Shown: in pieces, positions 10,171 to 20,534 of the stretch
How positions within the stretch are numbered: the stretch's first letter is position 1
Layout: each line of letters starts with the position of its first letter
Assembly: GCA_019914945.1 (NCBI GenBank)
Contig: CM034100.1
Coordinates: 11,419,096 to 11,483,095, forward strand
Origin: Typha latifolia
Lineage: Eukaryota; Streptophyta; Magnoliopsida; Poales; Typhaceae
Direction: 5' to 3'
DNA length: 64,000 nt
Translations under genes and position numbers: made by a program
Notes under the pieces: model-generated
Seen by the model: only the letters and a program-made list of their open reading frames with translations
Told to the model about the DNA's origin: nothing
Database searches by the model: none

Positions 10171-10930
10171 AGGCTGAAGATCATTTGAAATATTTACATG
10201 AAGTGCTAAAGTTGCTTGAAGAAAACTCTTTGAAAATCAAGATGTCTAAATATTTGTGGCATGAGAGGAAGGTGGAATATTTGGGGCATATCATTTCAGC
10301 AGAAGATGTAGCAGCCGATCCAAGCAAGGTGAAGAATACGACCGATTGGCTGATTCCGAGGAATGTCCATGAGTTGCGTGGGTTCCTTGGGTTAACAGCC
10401 TACTACCGCAGATTTGTTGCTGGATATGGTAAAATTGCAGCACCACTTACCGGCCTTTTGAAGAAGGATTCCGTTGTGTCGAGCGACAAAGCGACGGCCG
10501 CTTTTGAAGAATTAAAATCTGCTATGATTTCGGTCCCAATTTTGGCAATACCGGATTTCCAAAGGGAGTTTGTTGTTGAATGTGATGCATTCGGAGTAGG
10601 AATAGGTGCTGTCCTAATGCAGGGGGCAGACCTATAGCATTCTTGAGTAAAGCTATGTTCGGCAGATCACAACAGCTCTCAACTTATGAAAGAGAGATGT
10701 TGGCGATTCTTCACACCATGACAAAGTGGAGGCCGTATTTAGTGGGACGTCACTTTATCAACCACACTGACTAGAGGAGTTTGCCATATTTTATGAGTCA
10801 GCGGATACACACACTAACACAGTAGTGGTGGGTGACAAAGCTTTTAGGGTATGACTATGAGATGTGATACAAAAAAGGAACAGAGAATTGAGCGGCGGAT
10901 GATCTTTCATGCCAGCTAACTGGAGCTGAA
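10171..10930 (+). pseudogene. Gyp1 RT C-terminus and RNase H
   Basis: Starting inside an open frame shared with gag, the protein reads HLKYLHEVLKLLEENSLKIK, VEYLGHIISAEDV, HELRGFLGLTAYYRRFVAGY and FEELKSAM. This is the Gypsy RT connection and RNase H start with a clear VVECDA. The palm with its YVDD/FFDD box and everything upstream is missing: gag residues EEIKA run straight into EDHLKYL, so an in-frame deletion of about 2 kb is inferred. RNase H continues to about 10930 (LSTYEREMLAILHTMTKWRPYL) with frameshifts. It is enzymatically dead. Confidence 0.85.
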
Positions 10931-11709
10931 TTGGCAACTTTTTCCATGCCTTATTTTCCCTTCCTCGAGGAGTTGAGGAGCGCAAGTGCCGTTGACCCAT
11001 GCATAAGGGGGTTATTGCAGGAGATTCGAGCTGATCCAGAGCACCATCCCGAGATGGAGGACAGAGACGGTTTATTGCTTGACCACGGGTGCATCCGAGT
11101 GGCCACGGATGCGTTGTTGCAGTCCAAACTGCTGGAACACTTCCACAACACTCGTGAAGCAGGTCATGAAGGTGTTCTAAGGACTTACAAGAGGCTATCT
11201 TATAGCTGCACCTGGGCTGGAATGAAGAAGAACGTCAAGGCACACGTGAGGGCGTGCGAGACATGTCAACAAGGCACACGTGAGGGCGTGGGTATTTGGT
11301 TATTTTTGTGGTGGTGGATAGGTTGAGTAAATACGCTCATTTCTCAGCCTTAGCGCACCCTTTTTTCGCCAAATTGGTAGCCGAATGTTTCATCTAAAAT
11401 GCCGCCAAACTTCATGGAATGCCTCGCTCAATCATTTTGGATCATGATTGTATATTTATCAGCGAGTTTTGGACTGATTACTTCAGGTTGGAGGGCACAA
11501 AACTGAACTTGAGCTCGGCATACCACCCGGAAATTGATGGGCAAACGGAGGCTGTTAATCGAGGAATTGAGCAATACCTTCGGTGTTTCTTGGGTGATCA
11601 TCCTAAATGCTGGTTGGAGTATCTTCCTTAGGATGAGTGGTTGTATAACACTTCTCATTATAGTAGTACCGGCATGACCCCATTCGAGGTAGTATACGGA
11701 TGGGCAGTA
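10931..11709 (+). pseudogene. Gyp1 integrase, N-terminal zinc domain and core, interrupted
   Basis: The HHCC zinc domain is visible (LLEHFHNTREAGHEGVLRTY...CETCQQ). The frame then jumps near 11281 into the catalytic core, next to a direct repeat of CAAGGCACACGTGAGGGCGTG (11234 and 11272 regions); this loses the GL..P...W..I..DF block. Core pieces follow: [49 protein letters not shown]. The coding line is cut at about 11709 by the plastid-like insert and resumes after 11950. Confidence 0.8.
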
Positions 11710-11950
11710 CTAGACACCATTTCGGACACAACTAGTGCCTTTCTTCATTCATGATTTGATATTCTGGTCTCCTAGGCGTAGAGGAACCACACCAATCCAT
11801 CCCGAATTTGGTGGTTAAACTCTACTGCGGTAACGATACTGTAGGGGAGGTCCTACGGAAAAATAGCTGGATTATGACTCTCTTTCTTTGTCTAGCTCTC
11901 TATTTTAGGAAGCCCTAGTGCTTCCTTTTGGATTTCCTTCTTGATCAATG
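11710..11950 (+). other. Plastid-derived DNA insert (NUPT) within Gyp1 integrase
   Basis: Host integrase sequence stops after the VVYGW block and resumes at 11951-11960 with YDLAALSKRTEVDMAL. The 240 bp between do not fit the element and contain a plastid 5S rRNA. The flank 11716-11759 is probably the 4.5S-5S spacer (inference). 11873-11950 is unassigned and contains a 7-bp hairpin (AGGAAGC/GCTTCCT, 907-926 of the 11 kb block). Confidence 0.75.
11760..11872 (+). pseudogene. rrn5: Plastid 5S rRNA (rrn5) copy, decayed
   Basis: The sequence from TATTCTGG through GGCGTAGAGGAACCACACC, CATCCCGAA, GGTGGTTAAACTCTACTGCG and GATACTGTAGGGGAGGTCCT to AAAAATAGCT is the plastid 5S rRNA almost base for base. 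Differences I can see against the known gene are mainly G/A or C/T exchanges, plus a loss of about 8 nt near the 3' end. That pattern is typical of old nuclear plastid inserts decaying by cytosine deamination. It is not expected to be expressed. Confidence 0.9.
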
Positions 11951-12543
11951 ACAACTATGATTTGGCGGCTTTGTCAAAACGGACTGAGGTTGATATGGCA
12001 TTGATGGATCGTGATGCTACTCATAAGAGGTTGCAGATGCATATGAGAGCAGCCCAGAATTAGATGAAACAAATGTATGATCAGCATCATCGCAAGAAGG
12101 AGTTTAGTGTGGGCGACATGGTGTTTGTACGAGCTCAGCCCTATCGTTAAATCACCTTACGCCCTATTCAGAACCAGAAACTGGCATTCAAATTTTTTGG
12201 TCTATTTCGAGTTTGTGAGCATGTTGGACCAGTCACTTACAAGCTTTAGCTACTAAAGGAGTCTAGAGTACATCCAGTGTTCCATGTTTCATTACTGAAC
12301 ACAAGGATTGGGCCAGATCAAGTGGCAGGGTCGGTTCTACTCGAACTTGAGTAGGATTTGCATCACGTGGAGCCGATATGGGCACTAGCACGACGAGGGA
12401 GGCGACATGGCTCGAGGCTAGAGATGGAGATCTTGGTTGAATGGTTGGGCAAACCATTTGACGAGGCATCATGGGAGCTTGAGTCTAAGATCGTCGATCA
12501 ATTCCTCGACTTCACATGTTGTGGGCTATTACGATTCAGCTAG
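11951..12543 (+). pseudogene. Gyp1 integrase C-terminus with chromodomain
   Basis: After the insert the frame shows RTEVDMALMDRDAT, MYDQHHRKKEFSVGDMVFV (integrase C-terminal fold), ESRVHPVFHVSLL, then a chromodomain-like end, EILVEWLGKPFDEASWELES...QFLDF. A terminal chromodomain marks the chromovirus branch of Ty3/Gypsy. Stops near 12063, 12150 and 12247 inactivate it. Confidence 0.8.
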
Positions 12544-12544
12544 T

Positions 12545-13250
12545 TATGACTTTTGTTTACATTTATTTTAGAAATAACTTTTGTTTTGGAAGAATAAGAT
12601 TTTTCGCGGTCGCATTCGAATGCGGCTATCGAACGCTTACACACGTTTGCAAAAATAGAGAACGTGTTTAGTGCATTCGAACGTGTTCGACTGGGTTCGA
12701 ATGCGTACACACGCTCACAACAATAGAGAACGCATTAATTGTGTTCGAACGCGTTCGACAGCATTTGAACGTAATTGGCGAACTACATGGTCCTAAGGTT
12801 ATCTTTTGATTATTTTGTTTGATAGGTTAGCTTCTAAATATATGGAAGACAACCTAATTGAGAATTATTGATGAAATATTAGAGTTTTCCTTCCCAACCC
12901 TCTCTCTTTCCTCCAACGGCATTTAATTTAGGGAAGACAATCTGACCGTGCCCCCTTGCCTCTCAAGGATAGGTCCAATCTCTCCCCTTTCATCTAGCTT
13001 AATGCTTTGTACCATCAATGCTGCCATCATCTTCCCTAAAGCCTAACCATTATTTTCTTATTCTATTACTCATGTCCTCCACGCCACCACCTAACCAATG
13101 ATCAGTACCTACCAAAGTTATAGATCTATTAGATGGCTAGATCTTCCACAGATCTCCTCAAAAGTTTTGCCCTAAGAAGAATTGGACTGATCTTCAGATT
13201 GTTGCAACATCATTATTCCAAATCATACCACCAAGACAAAGCCTAGTAGG
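12545..13250 (+). repeat. Putative 3' LTR of Gyp1 with TTCGAA array
   Basis: The segment follows the chromodomain stop, carries GCATTCGAATGC/TTCGAACGC sites at 12610-12775 (68-bp spacing between the two TACACACG blocks at 12638 and 12706), then GGTTAGCTTCTAAATATATGG with a TATA-like run. This matches the arrangement of family A LTRs (array, GGTTAGCC, TATA). The 3' end is not resolved. Confidence 0.5.
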
Positions 13251-13268
13251 TGAGAAAATTTTCTCACC
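13249..13268. repeat. Perfect 20-bp palindrome
   Basis: GGTGAGAAAATTTTCTCACC equals its own reverse complement. It lies at the start of the unresolved block that follows, possibly at an insertion boundary. Confidence 0.9.
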
Positions 13269-16200
13269 TGTCGTGGTAGGCTATGGGGAGCCTAGCAGTG
13301 CAGGCCTAGCCAGCTGGCCACGACGGGCTCTGCCGTCACAGCCGAGCCTCCCTCCCCACCACCTCTCTCTTTAAATTTCTCTCTTCTCTCTCTCTCTATC
13401 ATTTTTTCCTCTTTGTCAATCACTCTCTCTATCTCTTAGGCCTCCAGCACACTTGGAACCCTACTAGCCTGCCGCCGCCGCTGCCACCTCCACCAACGCC
13501 GGTGAGCTTTCTCTCTCCTTCTTTCTCTTCTCTCTTTTTTTCTCTCTCTCTTTCTTCGTCATTGGCTCGGGTTCGCCGGAACTGAGCCGCTAGCGAGACG
13601 CCGGCCGCTGACTGGCCAGCAACAACTAAGACCCTCCCCACTAGCCTGGCTCCTCCTCCCCTCCCCCTTATCTTCTTCTTCTTTCTTCTTCTTCTTCCTT
13701 TCTTCTTCTTCTTCCTTGGTTTCTCCTCCTCTTTCTACAACACTGTTGGGCTCGGCCCAGCACTAGTGGCAATGCTCTCTTAAATTTTTTTTTTTTTATT
13801 TTATTTATTTAAGTATTTTCTTTCTTAATTAATGCAAATAGATTATTTAGACATTAATTATTTTATTATTAATATATATTCATCAATATGATTGTTATTA
13901 ATTACAATTAGTATAATTGATGATTAATTATCTTATAAGCTATTACTTTTAAATATAGGTAATACTTATATTTATTTATCTATTTATATTTCTATTAGAT
14001 TAATAGATAGATTCCTAAATTATAATCATTAGATTTGTTGAGGTATACTAAATACCTTTATGTATACATTTTAAGCAATTCTAATAATTTATTATATATT
14101 ATTATTCTGTATAAAAATGAAATACTACGCTTATTTATTTATTTATTATTTTATAAAGTAAAGACTACATAGTCCCTAATTAATAAAGATAGAGTGAGAA
14201 CCACAACTTAGTTATAATTAGGTTTTTTTATCTATAGTTAAATATTTGTTTATAATTATAAGTATATATATATAATTATATATTTAGCCTTTTATTTTAT
14301 TTATTTTATAATGTCATTCTTAGACTATTTTATCTGAAAAGGAGTAACCCTTTTATTCTTAATTCATAGCTGACCTTTTATAATAATAGTATATTCTTAA
14401 CTTAGAAGTTTATTTATAATGTAAATCTAACTTGTTATAAAGATAAGTAGAAATTCTAAAACCTAATAAACCATCATATTTTACATGAATGTATTTTAAT
14501 TAGATAAACAGCTAATTTCATGTTACCTAAACATTTTCAGATCTCGAACCCTTTATTTGAGACCCCACGGACCCTGCTAGCGATGAGTTAACACTCGGTT
14601 GACGGATATGAGCAATATGTGGTTCGTATCTTCTGATCAGATGTGAGTAGTCTTATTCCCTAGATGTCTTTCTTAAATTAGGATTTATTATATAATTATG
14701 TATATGTATGTTTTGGCCTCCGGTATAATTATATGACCTTATCTAGAGATGATTTTAGTTGAGCATATTTTATCATGCATTTGATTAGATTAATCTACGA
14801 TATAAGTATACTAGTGATATATAGAGATGATTAGAGATGATTATACTATTATGAGTTTATATCGAGATGATTATGAGTATACATGTGATAAACTGGTATG
14901 GGGATGCATCTGTTAGATACATGGTTAGAGACTACATTGTATTATTTTTCTATTAGCCTCTTTACCATATAAACTCTTGAGTTGCATGATCTATTGTAGT
15001 ACTGGATAAAATGCATATGATATGTCATTTAGAAGGAAAGCATGAAATTTGATTAATAGGATAGTTGATAGAAAGCATGAAGATACCTGAGTGGGCGCGA
15101 GGGTTAGGACGCGCTTGGTGGATGATTGATCGCTCAACGTAGTTATGATCCTATGGCCTTACGTCTGAGGTCGTTAGTCTATGTGCGCAGCAAACATTCG
15201 GACATATGTCGTTTGCTAAGGCATATGTGGTGAGTTATCCTGGCGTAATTTCTATCAGCTAAAATGGTGCCCGGTCTAGATGGATGTTGATACCCTTAGC
15301 AGATAATAGGGTATGATTATGATTCAGATACCCTTTGCGGATGGTAGGGTATGTCTCAACCTTCGGGCATTTTGATGAGACAAGGTACCGATTGTTGACT
15401 GTGCACAGTGGTCTAGTATGATAATGATATTTAGATATGACATTGATGATTGAGATATTGAAAAATGCATATGATTTTATTATCATTTAATATGCCTGAT
15501 TATCGAGTGATCAATATGCATTATATGTGGTTACATTTGATATCATAGTATGGTTATGGTCGGCATGCATCATATGTGTCATATTTGAGAGAAAGTCATG
15601 ATGATGGTATAACATAGAGATTTATTTATATATTATCGAGAATTATATAATTTGATCAATTATAACATGATATCTATATTTCATTTATATAATATTGAGA
15701 ATACATTCATATACTTACTTATGACATAATGTTCCTATGTGATTCATATTATCTAGTACATGATTTACTTTTTTTTTGACATCACTGATTCGGGGTAAGA
15801 TCAATTCACTAAACCTTTTACTTATGACTTTCTTTATTTTTTTTCAAACCCTCTCAGATATATGGTACATGATAGCAATTTGAGATATCCTGAGAAAATA
15901 TTTAGAACAATGATGAGGTGAGTTATAGATGCGAGACGATATAGGTGAAAGTTTATATAGAAATTGAGTTGTATCATTATTTATTATATTTATACTTTAT
16001 TGTATCAAACGATAATTTAATATAATACAGGTCGAAATATAGTATACTCATGTATTAGTTATTTTAGTTATATCTTGATAATTTGCCATGACCTATGTGA
16101 GCCCTGCCAAATTAGACCTGCCAAATTATGTAGCTGTGTAGTATGATTATTGTGGATTTAAATATGAATATGTTAGTAGGATTTATTTGATGATGTCATA

Positions 16201-16340
16201 ATTTATTTTATGATTTGAGTATGTAAGGGCTTATTTGTGCGTGGCGGTCTCACCCGTCCTGTTGCGTGCACCACGCATGCCGTGTGGGCGCGTGGGCGTG
16301 TATGTGCTGATGCCAAATAGGGGCATTATAATAAATATTT
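13269..16340. other. LTR-like block, about 3.1 kb, no coding capacity
   Basis: It opens with a TC-rich, then GCC-rich leader (13370-13740, including CTT runs at 13675-13715). It continues as AT-rich DNA to 14540, then mixed sequence with short echoes such as GATACCCTTAGCAGATAATAGGGTATG and its near copy at 15287-15350, and ends GGGGCATTATAA near 16325. It separates the Gyp1 3' end from the RNase H end of Cop2. The length and composition fit a long Gypsy LTR or solo LTR, but I could not find a TSD or a partner LTR. No reading frame looks protein-like. Confidence 0.35.
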
Positions 16341-16520
16341 CAAAAAATCCCAGTTTAGAACTCACATATAATACATATTGATACAACATTATTTCGTACG
16401 TGAGTCAGTTGAAGACAAAGCGATGTCACTGAAAGACTCTAAGATAGGGAAACAGTTGTGCGATCTGTTCATAAAGTCTTTGAATGTTAAGAGATTTGAG
16501 TATCTTAGGACGTCGTAAAG
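16341..16520 (+). pseudogene. Cop2 RNase H C-terminus
   Basis: SKNPS, then YNIISYVSQ, and after a frameshift DLFIKSLNVKRFEYLRTS. This is the end of Copia RNase H and is homologous to Cop1 3300-3470. Everything upstream of it has been replaced by the preceding block. Confidence 0.75.
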
Positions 16521-18154
16521 GGTTTTTGCTTTCGACTGATTCTTTTTATTATTTTATAGTTTAGAATTTTCAGTCTTGTTTTTGTGCTAATTTAGCTTTT
16601 AGCTATGTTTGATTTGAGTCTTTGAAAATTTTCAAGTGTTTTTGGATTTTGATCTCTTGAGTTAATTTTCTCAGTTAAATTGTGTTTAGAGTCATATAAA
16701 AAAAATTGATGCACTCTTTGAATTCAAAGAATTTTTATGGTAGAAATATGACTTTCTTAATTATGAGTGTTGTCAGTCAATCATGTTATTTTGTACTATA
16801 ATATGAGTGTAGTCAGCCAATCATGATAGTATTTTCACTCTTATGACTTACATCAATTTAAATATAGTACAATAGTTAATGACTTTTGTATATTCAAGAG
16901 TGAGCATAGTTTTATAAAACCTTACTTAGGTAGCTCACTATTAGATATAATATGTTTAGATTAATCATTGACTTAGTTAAATTCTTATATATTTGAAAAG
17001 ATTAATTAAAAGGACTACATTGAGTTTAGAGTGAAATCTACTCTGTTAGGGTTTAGTTTGACTTAGTACTTTAAATGTTTAGTTAATATAAAAGGATACT
17101 TGGAGTTAGTCGAACAAGGAGGAAGGACATGATCTTACAAATTAACTTTAATAATTAAAGATAAAAATTTAGGTGCACACCACATCTATCTATAGGTGGC
17201 TCCCTGACTCGACTAAACTTGGCAATAGGATCGAACATACTTGATCTTATTGCTCAACATAAGTAAAAATAATAAAATAAAATACTTAGACCTAGGAACC
17301 TCATCGTCGAGCGTTTGAGCGCCAATTTATTTTTGGCTCTCCGAAAAATACGTTCAGACGGCCCCAAGACTATTAGCTAATTTTACATAGCATTGTGAAA
17401 CAAAGCCAGTCGCATGAGTCTCCGTCAAAAACTAGAACTTCATTGGGCACAGAAATGTGTACAGAAAATGTAGTGGTTTCATCTAACTCTGAAGATGAAC
17501 CATATCAGCTTGAGGGGGAGTTTTAGTTCTTGCATGAGTGAGTGGATCTCATCAAAATCAATTGGGCAATTTGAAACTACAAGTGTCTAGCTTGGTCGAC
17601 AGTTTGATTGTCATTCGAGCTGATTATGGATGGATTCGTGTCGTGTTGGCTCGCAAAGCTCCATGTTGAACAACATACTCACCATCCTCAAACAAAACTT
17701 TCCTCTTCCCGAGTAAATCTTTGCTAATTTATGTCCAAAAATGGGATAGGGTTAGTGAGAGGAGAGCCTAACTTGGCTAACTTAGTGACTTGAAAAATTG
17801 AACTTGATTTGCTTATTACTTGCTTAGCTAGTATCTTTGAACATTATTTGCTTGCTTGTGTAGTTAAAGTGATTTATTGTTGAATTATATTTGAACATTA
17901 TTTGCTTGCTTGTGTGGTGAAAGTGATCCATTGTTGAACTATGTTAAGATCATAAAATGTTATATTTGTCTATTTCATGTATGATCTTGTCATTCTTATT
18001 TTCCACATATAGCTTTCACTTGCTCTTGGATTGGTGCATGCTTTTTACAGGATTGCTATACTAAATCTTACAACTTGTGTACATGCTCATCTAGGATTTA
18101 TTGTAATATTTGTAATTGTAGAAAGTTTATTATAAAATTGTCAAAAGGGAAGAT
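16521..18154 (+). other. Cop2 3' spacer and PPT
   Basis: This non-coding stretch shares short blocks with the Cop1 spacer (TTGATGCACTC, AGAGTGAGCAT, TAGCTCACTATT, AGTTTGACTTAGTAC). Two G-rich tracts are visible: GAGGGGGAGTTTT near 17510 and TCAAAAGGGAAGAT at 18141-18154, directly before the LTR. Unlike Cop1, it holds no extra ORF. A repeated phrase (GAACATTATTTGCTTGCTTGTGTGG) occurs at about 17838 and 17892. Confidence 0.65.
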
Positions 18155-18867
18155 TGTTAAGTTTTTAGTGTTAAGAAATGTGAAGCAAAATATAATAAGT
18201 ATTTTTATCTATGTATATTAGCATTTATATAAGTGTTAGTAAGATATGGTTTGAAGATTTTTAAATTTTGATGCAAATAAGTCATATCATTTGAAGTGCG
18301 TTCGAACGCGTCATGAAAATTATTCAAAGTTATAGAGGCATAGTTTTAACAGTTTAAATGCACCATAACAGTCATTCAAAGTTGTTCAAAGATATAGGGA
18401 CTCAAGTCAGGTCATTTGAATAGGTGCACTTTTGCCTTCAGACGAGGTCGCAAATCTTTCAAAATCTAGAAATTCGTGAGACTATATTTGACTAAGATTT
18501 GACCTTATCTTCATAATGTATATATGGGTTAGGATGCCTTAACCTTAAAGTAGGTCCATTATTGTAGAAGACATTTTTGAAGAAACATTATCTTTCATCG
18601 ATGGTGGTTTTGAGAATTTTCGGCACGCAAAAGTATTCCTTTCAAGGGTCACCAAGAAAGATGATCAATCTCAAAGATTACTAAGATTGAAAATTAATTA
18701 TGGAAAGTAGTGAATTATGGGGTCTAGCGATTAAGAATGTGTTAGATAAAGTCGTAGGGATCAACAAATTGTCTATAAGTTAGTCATAAACTTCTATAGT
18801 TTATTAATAATTAGATTGATCTGAGTTTGGATCCATAGTTTTTTACTCATTTAGAATTTTTTGTTAA
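18155..18867 (+). repeat. Cop2 3' LTR (truncated)
   Basis: It starts TGTTAAGTTTTT after the PPT. It has one GTGCGTTCGAACGCGTC site at about 18297 and a TATA-like GTATATATGGG near 18517, then GATCTGAGTTTGGATCCATAG, homologous to the end of the Cop1 LTR. It is cut at about 18867 where family B PBS repeats begin. Confidence 0.7.
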
Positions 18868-18902
18868 GCTCTGATACCAGATGATAAGCTTTGATACCAA
18901 TT
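18868..18902 (-). other. Duplicated PBS of a family B element
   Basis: Two PBS-like units (GCTCTGATACCA at 18868, GCTTTGATACCA at 18888), 20 bp apart, lie directly left of a family B LTR. On the minus strand each reads TGGTATCAGAGC, the tRNA-Met primer site. Confidence 0.75.
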
Positions 18903-19865
18903 TGATAGGTTCTTGTACCAAAAGATTCGCTATGGAACGATTCCTTCAAGATCTAGATGTAGTATAGGAATCAGTCCACGCAACCGCGGGAAAATATTCG
19001 TCACATATTATGCGGTAGTTAGAAAATTACGAAACTAAGTAGATTCGATTTATAACTTATTGATCTACAACTTTTGTATTTGTGCCTTTTTTATATTCGA
19101 ACGGAAATTGGGACAAATATATAGAATAACGTGGGTGATGGTGGTGGTGACGGAGAGTGGATGTTAGGGTTATGGATGGGTATGGAGATAGAAGTGGGTA
19201 GTGGATGTGATTAAGGAATATAGACGAAGGGAATGAAGTGGTCGAGATCCCAAAGAAAATGGGTGACTCGATAGTCGAGGGATATTAGAAGTTAGGAGAA
19301 ACATTGCCGACGATAGAGTGAAAGAATGGTGAAAAGAGAAAAGGGAGAGAGTCTAGAAAGAAGATATGAGGCAAGAAATCAATAATCCAATAGCATAATG
19401 AATATGGCTGCCATCCATATATTTATAGAGGCTAGCTAACAAGACTTAAAATAATAAGTAATCCTAATTCTAGAGAATTCACATCGATCACGTTCGAACG
19501 CGTCCAATTGTGTTAGAACGCATAATAGGCGTTCTCTATATGTGCGAACGTGATGCAAGCGTTTGAATGCGAGTGTTCGAACAAGCCCGATCGCCTTCGA
19601 ATGCGCATTACACGTTCTCTATATTTACGAACCTGATGCGGGCATTCACAAAGGCGTTCGAACGCAACCCCTCCTGCATTCGAACGCGACCTACAGAAAT
19701 TTAATTTTAATAAAAATAAACAACTAATGCAGTAAGAAAAGATCCTAACTAAATTTTAATGAAAATAAACAACCCCTCCTGCATTCGAACGCGACCTACA
19801 GAAATTTAATTTTAATGAAAATAAACAATTAATGCAGTGAGAAAAGATCCTAACTAAATGTATCA
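18903..19865 (-). repeat. Family B LTR (963 bp) with TTCGAA array
   Basis: It starts TGATAGGTTC and ends AAATGTATCA on the plus strand. It contains GCGTTCGAACGC-type sites at about 19488-19690, which on the minus strand lie upstream of a TATA-like run at about 19418. 60 bp near 19680-19740 are repeated directly at 19765-19840 (CCTCCTGCATTCGAACGCGA...). It has a PBS to its left and a PPT to its right, so internal sequence flanks both sides. Confidence 0.85.
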
Positions 19866-20357
19866 GCCCACCACGCTTTCCCCACCTTGTTCTCAAGGTG
19901 TATAGTCGAGAAAACGCTCCAAGATATCAGTCTCCAACTCCCATGTCGCCTCATCGGATGGCTTACCAAGCCACTCAACTAGAATCTCCATCTCCAATCT
20001 AGTACCATGGCATCGTCAGCACCTAGCAAGTACACGAACTGGCTCTATGATCTCTAACTACTCCAATGGCTCCGGTAGAACTGATCCAACGACCTCATGA
20101 TCTCCAAACAGCTCTCTCAGTAATGAAACATGGAAGACATGATGCACTCTCGACCCCTCCGGTAGCTCCAGACGACGATCTAACACCCGAAACAGACCAA
20201 AGTAGTGATGAGCTAACTTTTGATTACTCATCGGACACAAGGTCACCTGTCGATATGGTTGCACCCTCACAAATACCCAACTATCGATGTCGAACTCCTG
20301 CTCCCTATGACTACGATCATAAACTTGCTTCATGTGGTTTTGAGCAAATTTAAGATG
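19866..20357 (-). pseudogene. Family B integrase C-terminus and chromodomain stub
   Basis: On the minus strand: MKQVYDRSHREQEF, WVFVRVQPYRQVTL, RVHHVFHVSLLRELFG, then EMEILVEWLGKPSDEATWELE and a PPT (plus CACGCTTTCCCCACC at 19871). It is about 480 bp of an element whose remaining body is lost. It joins directly to an LTR scrap at 20358. Confidence 0.8.
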
Positions 20358-20534
20358 GGCCCGACCATATTCTAGCGCGCATTACATGTTTTTTGTATTT
20401 GCAAACCTAATGCGGACGTTCGCAAGGGCGTTCGAACGCGACCCCTCCTGCGTTCGAACGTAACCTACAAGAATTTTATTTTAATGAAAATAAATAACTA
20501 ATGCAGTAAGAAAATATCCTAACTAAATGTATCA
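20358..20534 (-). repeat. Family B LTR end fragment
   Basis: It repeats the last about 180 bp of the LTR at 19690-19865, with TTCGAACGC sites (20428, 20453) and the terminal AACTAAATGTATCA. The remainder of this LTR is deleted. Confidence 0.75.

Noticed and set aside
13429..13641. 70-codon minus-strand frame rich in Glu, Arg and Gly.
   Set aside because: It is the complement of the TC- and GCC-rich leader; low complexity.
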